Source: CBDAQV01 sp965199335 (GTDB lineage Bacteria; Pseudomonadota; Alphaproteobacteria; CALMVH01). From it: a stretch of DNA of 64,000 bases. The notes under the pieces are model-generated. The model had not been told where the DNA came from, did not search any database, and saw nothing but the letters and a program-made list of their open reading frames with translations. Below are positions 61,325 to 64,000 of this stretch, piece after piece. The stretch is from contig CBDAQZ010000002.1 of assembly GCA_965199335.1 (NCBI GenBank), positions 1 through 64,000 of the forward strand, given 5' to 3'. How positions within the stretch are numbered: the stretch's first letter is position 1; every line of letters begins with the position of its first letter. A program made the position numbers and the translations under genes.

Positions 61325-63646
61325 TTAGCGCATCAGGAAGAAATCGATGCGATCGCTTTGCGTCTGGCCGGGCGGTGCGCCAAGGGCGCGCACATCGATA
61401 CGGTCCTCCGCGATGCCCTGGGACACCAGATAGGATTTGATTTCCAGCGCGCGCGACAAGGATAAGCGCCGTGCCTTGCTGGCCATATCGGGAGCGGCCG
61501 AGGCGAACGAACGCAATTCGACGCGCAGATCGGGATTCGACTTCAATCGGCCCGACAGAGCATCCAGGTGCGATGTCGCTTCCGAAGGTAATGACGGCGA
61601 CCCGGCGGCGAAATCCACCGAAAGTTCGTTTCCATTGCTGCCTGCCGGGGGTGCCTTGGGCGCGGCCAGCGCAATGGGTGTCGAGGGAGCCGGAGGCGAT
61701 GGCGGCGGCGCAAGAGCCGCAGTTTGTATCACGGCGGGTGCCGGAGCGGGCGGTGGAACCACAGCGGGTGTTGATGGGATGTCCAGCGGCATGGCCGGCG
61801 CCGCGTGCGAAGTCTGGGCTGCGGGCGAGGGGACCGGTGTTACGGATACCGGTGCCGGTATGACGGCATTGCCTTGCGTTTCCGCAGGCGGGGGATCGTT
61901 CGGAACCGTTACAGGCGCTTTTGCGGCGCTGGCGGTTTTAACCATCGGCATCGGGATAACCGGATCGGCATTGCTGGCCGAAACCTCCACCACACGCGGT
62001 GCAGGCATATCCGAATCCATCGGTGTTCCGTCAAGGATTTCCTTGATCGCAGGTGCGGGAGCGGATGCGACCTGAACAGGCTTCGGCTCAGGTTTCGGGG
62101 CGAATGCCAGGGCCGGCGCTACCAAGGGAACCGGAATGGGTGTGGGCGTCGACACCGGAGCCGGAGCCGGTGGACGCACGGGTGCGGCAGCGGGAACCTG
62201 GGGTTGCGGCGTGATTGACTGCGCGGGCATTGCGGTGGCTGCGACAGGCGCATTCGCTGCCAGTTCGTCGACGGACACGCGTGACGGGATGTTGTAATAG
62301 CCAACCTTGCCGTTTGCCGGTGAAAGTGCGGCAGAGGATCCCGCCAGCGGCGCATTGGGATCGGTGATGATGCGCGTTTGTGGCTGCGTCGGAGCATTAT
62401 ACACTTGGAATGCTTTTACGGGTGGCGCTGGCGCTACGGGCGCAGGCTGTTGTGGCGGCGCAATTTTTGCCGGTACCATCGCGGGGGCGGGAACCGGGGT
62501 CGTCACCGGGGCAGGCATATTGGCTGCCAGGTCCGCGATTTCCTTCCGGTTCAGGTCGTCCGCCGTTTCCTTCTTCTTCGGAGCCGGTTGCACTGCCTTT
62601 GGTTGCACTGCCTGCGTAACGCGTGTCGGTTGGACTTGAGCCGCCGCCTGCTGAACCGGTTTTGGCGGGGGAACCGCCGTATCCAGTATCTGTGTCTGGG
62701 GCATGGGGGCGGGCATCGGCGGGCTTGGCGGGGCAGCCGCAACGATCGGAGCGGTGGGCGCCGATGCGATCGTCGGTGTCTCGACCGGGCGCGTCACCGC
62801 AACAGTCGCGGCGACCTTTGGAACGGGAGCGGGAATAGGTGCCGGGATGGGCGTTGGAGGCGCAGCGGCAACCTGTGGCGCCGAATGCGTGACAACGGTC
62901 TGGGCCCGTTTCGGCTCGGGCGGCGGCAATGGCGCCACGTCCAGTTCTTCCGGCATGGGAGCAGGAGGAACGGGAATCCTGGCCGGAACAGGCGCCTGTG
63001 CGACTTGCGGCTGCGGTGTTGGCTCTACCGGAACTTCGCGCGTTTCCCTTGGACCGTTCACGAGCGCGGAAGACGGTGGCTTGGGCTGTACGGCGCACAG
63101 ACGTTGCAGATAATTCAAATCGTCAGCCGTCATATCGGATGTTTCCTTGTGGCCAAGGATCGGCTGGTGGTCGGGGATGCGCGTCTGGGCCAGCTGGGCT
63201 TTGGCGACATGATGAGCATGGCTGCGGCGCGGCGGCGGTGCGCAGGCGACCTGGCTTTGAACTTTCGGAGCCGCCGGTATCGCCGGTACGGTATGCCTGA
63301 CATGGTGGCGCGCATGTTTCGTCACCGGCTTGTAGGGCTGCGTGTGCATATCCAGTGGCGTTATGCTGGCCACGGACGTACTACCGCCGCCGACGATTAC
63401 GGTCTGGAAGTCGCCGTCCTGATTTGCGGACTTTGCACGCTTCGGGCCGGCGGCTGCACGGTGTTTCTGTCTGGCGGGCTGGACATCCTCGGCGGGTGAG
63501 CCCGGCAGGCTGTTCAGGGCATCGAGATCGACCTCGACGGCGGGGTTGCCGCTACCGCCGATATAAGTCTGCGCGAAAGCCGGACTGGCGGCGGCAAGGC
63601 ACGTAAGAGTTGCCGCTACTGATAGGATCCGGGTCTTTGCTCTCAT
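61325..63646 (-). CDS. Large Pro/Ala-rich secreted protein with C-terminal OmpA-like domain
   Basis: 773 aa. Signal peptide RILSVAATLTCLAAASPAFA, cleaved before QTYIG. Residues ~130-665 are a low-complexity Pro/Ala/Val tract (many PxP and APxP units) with a few ordered islands such as SDMTADDLNYLQRLCAVQPK and VGYYNIPSRVSVDELAANAP. The last ~105 residues form an OmpA-like peptidoglycan-binding domain: ELSVDFAAGSPSLPSEA, LRVELRSFASAAPDMASKAR, LSLSRALEIKSYLVSQGI and SDRIDFFLMR. The tract could span the periplasm. Lies between IMPase-like and MotA-like genes on one strand. Confidence 0.85.
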   Translation of the reverse strand: MRAKTRILSVAATLTCLAAASPAFAQTYIGGSGNPAVEVDLDALNSLPGSPAEDVQPARQKHRAAAGPKRAKSANQDGDFQTVIVGGGSTSVASITPLDMHTQPYKPVTKHARHHVRHTVPAIPAAPKVQSQVACAPPPRRSHAHHVAKAQLAQTRIPDHQPILGHKETSDMTADDLNYLQRLCAVQPKPPSSALVNGPRETREVPVEPTPQPQVAQAPVPARIPVPPAPMPEELDVAPLPPPEPKRAQTVVTHSAPQVAAAPPTPIPAPIPAPVPKVAATVAVTRPVETPTIASAPTAPIVAAAPPSPPMPAPMPQTQILDTAVPPPKPVQQAAAQVQPTRVTQAVQPKAVQPAPKKKETADDLNRKEIADLAANMPAPVTTPVPAPAMVPAKIAPPQQPAPVAPAPPVKAFQVYNAPTQPQTRIITDPNAPLAGSSAALSPANGKVGYYNIPSRVSVDELAANAPVAATAMPAQSITPQPQVPAAAPVRPPAPAPVSTPTPIPVPLVAPALAFAPKPEPKPVQVASAPAPAIKEILDGTPMDSDMPAPRVVEVSASNADPVIPMPMVKTASAAKAPVTVPNDPPPAETQGNAVIPAPVSVTPVPSPAAQTSHAAPAMPLDIPSTPAVVPPPAPAPAVIQTAALAPPPSPPAPSTPIALAAPKAPPAGSNGNELSVDFAAGSPSLPSEATSHLDALSGRLKSNPDLRVELRSFASAAPDMASKARRLSLSRALEIKSYLVSQGIAEDRIDVRALGAPPGQTQSDRIDFFLMR

Positions 63647-63659
63647 CTCGGGCCGTGGC

Positions 63660-64000
63660 TCACGCGGTCAGGTCCATTTCAGGTAGGCTTATGTCGCCCA
63701 CGGAAGGTACATGGGGGCGAAGCAGTTCCGCAAGCGGCGTATGCAGAGCGGCGTTCGACGCGAAGATCGATCCTTCATGGACCGGATTGTTGGTTCCGCG
63801 CATGTCGTTGACGAAACCACCGGCCTCGGTCACCAGCAAAACGCCGGCAGCCACATCCCAGGCGTGAATCGCGAGTTCCCAGTAACCTTCCAGCCGGCCG
63901 GCCGCGACATAGGCAAGATCCAGAGCTGCGCTGCTGTAGCGACGCAAGGCGATCGATTCTTCCAGCATGGCGCCGATCAGGTTCAGGTTGTCCTGTGAAG
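63660..64000 (-). CDS. Inositol monophosphatase family protein (C-terminal part)
   Basis: The N-terminus lies beyond the right edge. Visible C-terminal ~113 residues: RRYSSAALDLAYVAAGRLEG, YWELAIHAWDVAAGVLLVTE with the metal-binding WDVAAG Asp, and GGFVNDMRG. Family knowledge: IMPase/SuhB-like Mg-dependent phosphatases. The ending (ASNAALHTPLAELL) is also typical. Upstream of the OmpA-like gene by 13 bp, probably cotranscribed. Confidence 0.88.
   Translation of the reverse strand, partial: SQDNLNLIGAMLEESIALRRYSSAALDLAYVAAGRLEGYWELAIHAWDVAAGVLLVTEAGGFVNDMRGTNNPVHEGSIFASNAALHTPLAELLRPHVPSVGDISLPEMDLTA

Overview
This is a gene-dense, GC-rich chromosomal window from an alphaproteobacterium. The assignment rests on conserved gene order: bamE / cytochrome bc1 chaperone / yceD ... 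rpmF-plsX-fabH-ihfA-merR-tRNA-Pro; rpsF-rpsR-rplI ... dnaB-alr-mlaE-mlaF-radA-cvpA-purF; fabD-fabG-acpP-fabF-mltG; and lptF-lptG-surA-rsmA. The order and genus cannot be fixed from sequence alone. The alr-mlaE-mlaF-radA arrangement recalls Rhodospirillales-like lineages (inference). No phage, insertion sequence or CRISPR array was seen.

Layout. 1-2276: partial zinc-ribbon protein, BamE, a frameshifted bc1 chaperone gene and YceD. 2279-5069: an inserted membrane/redox cassette (DUF2269, SDR-DoxX, DCC, DUF4166). 5151-8398: L32, PlsX, FabH, IHF-alpha, MerR-like regulator, tRNA-Pro(GGG). 8418-11009: CutA, CoA-binding protein, L13-S9, Sel1-repeat protein. 11015-17086: membrane protein, ABC exporter, Na+/H+ antiporter and two orphans. 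17330-28040: AT-richer orphan, purF-cvpA-radA-mlaFE-alr-dnaB, an inserted alpha/beta hydrolase, and S6-S18-L9. 28243-30165: four consecutive orphan genes that look like divergent tandem paralogues. 30235-40988: fatty-acid synthesis, MltG, CMK-like kinase, RsmA, SurA, LptG/F, PepA. 41101-45594: GNAT, ABC half-transporter and three orphans, one with a caspase-like His/Cys pair. 45599-51699: Lhr-type helicase, nucleosidase, MBL exonuclease and ATP-dependent ligase. 52290-57048: divergent biotin locus. 57058-64000: KdsB and phosphatase, response regulator plus Hpt, and MotA/MotB/OmpA/IMPase-like genes.

How it works together. Most genes are housekeeping: fatty-acid and phospholipid initiation (PlsX, FabH, FabD, FabG, AcpP, FabF), outer-membrane biogenesis (BamE, SurA, LptF/G, MlaE/F, KdsB), replication and repair (DnaB, RadA, ligase module), ribosomal proteins, and biotin synthesis. 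Operons are tight, with ATGA or TGATG overlaps throughout. Non-ATG starts (TTG, GTG) are common.

Most notable observations. (1) A four-gene tandem array of an unrecognised family at 28243-30165, three members sharing an EMP...WPxxH-x-PLVS-type core. (2) Single-base insertions frameshift bioF, bioD and the bc1 chaperone gene; the intact C-termini are readable in the next frame. This means either recent decay or assembly error. (3) Five genes share one geometry: TTGAxx at -34, about 16 bp spacer, -10 at -12 to -7, and no Shine-Dalgarno. This predicts leaderless mRNAs, including back-to-back bioB/bioF promoters. (4) A ferritin-like di-iron protein closes the bioB-bioA operon, which lacks bioC and bioH here. 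(5) An orphan with a caspase-like His76/Cys123 pair.
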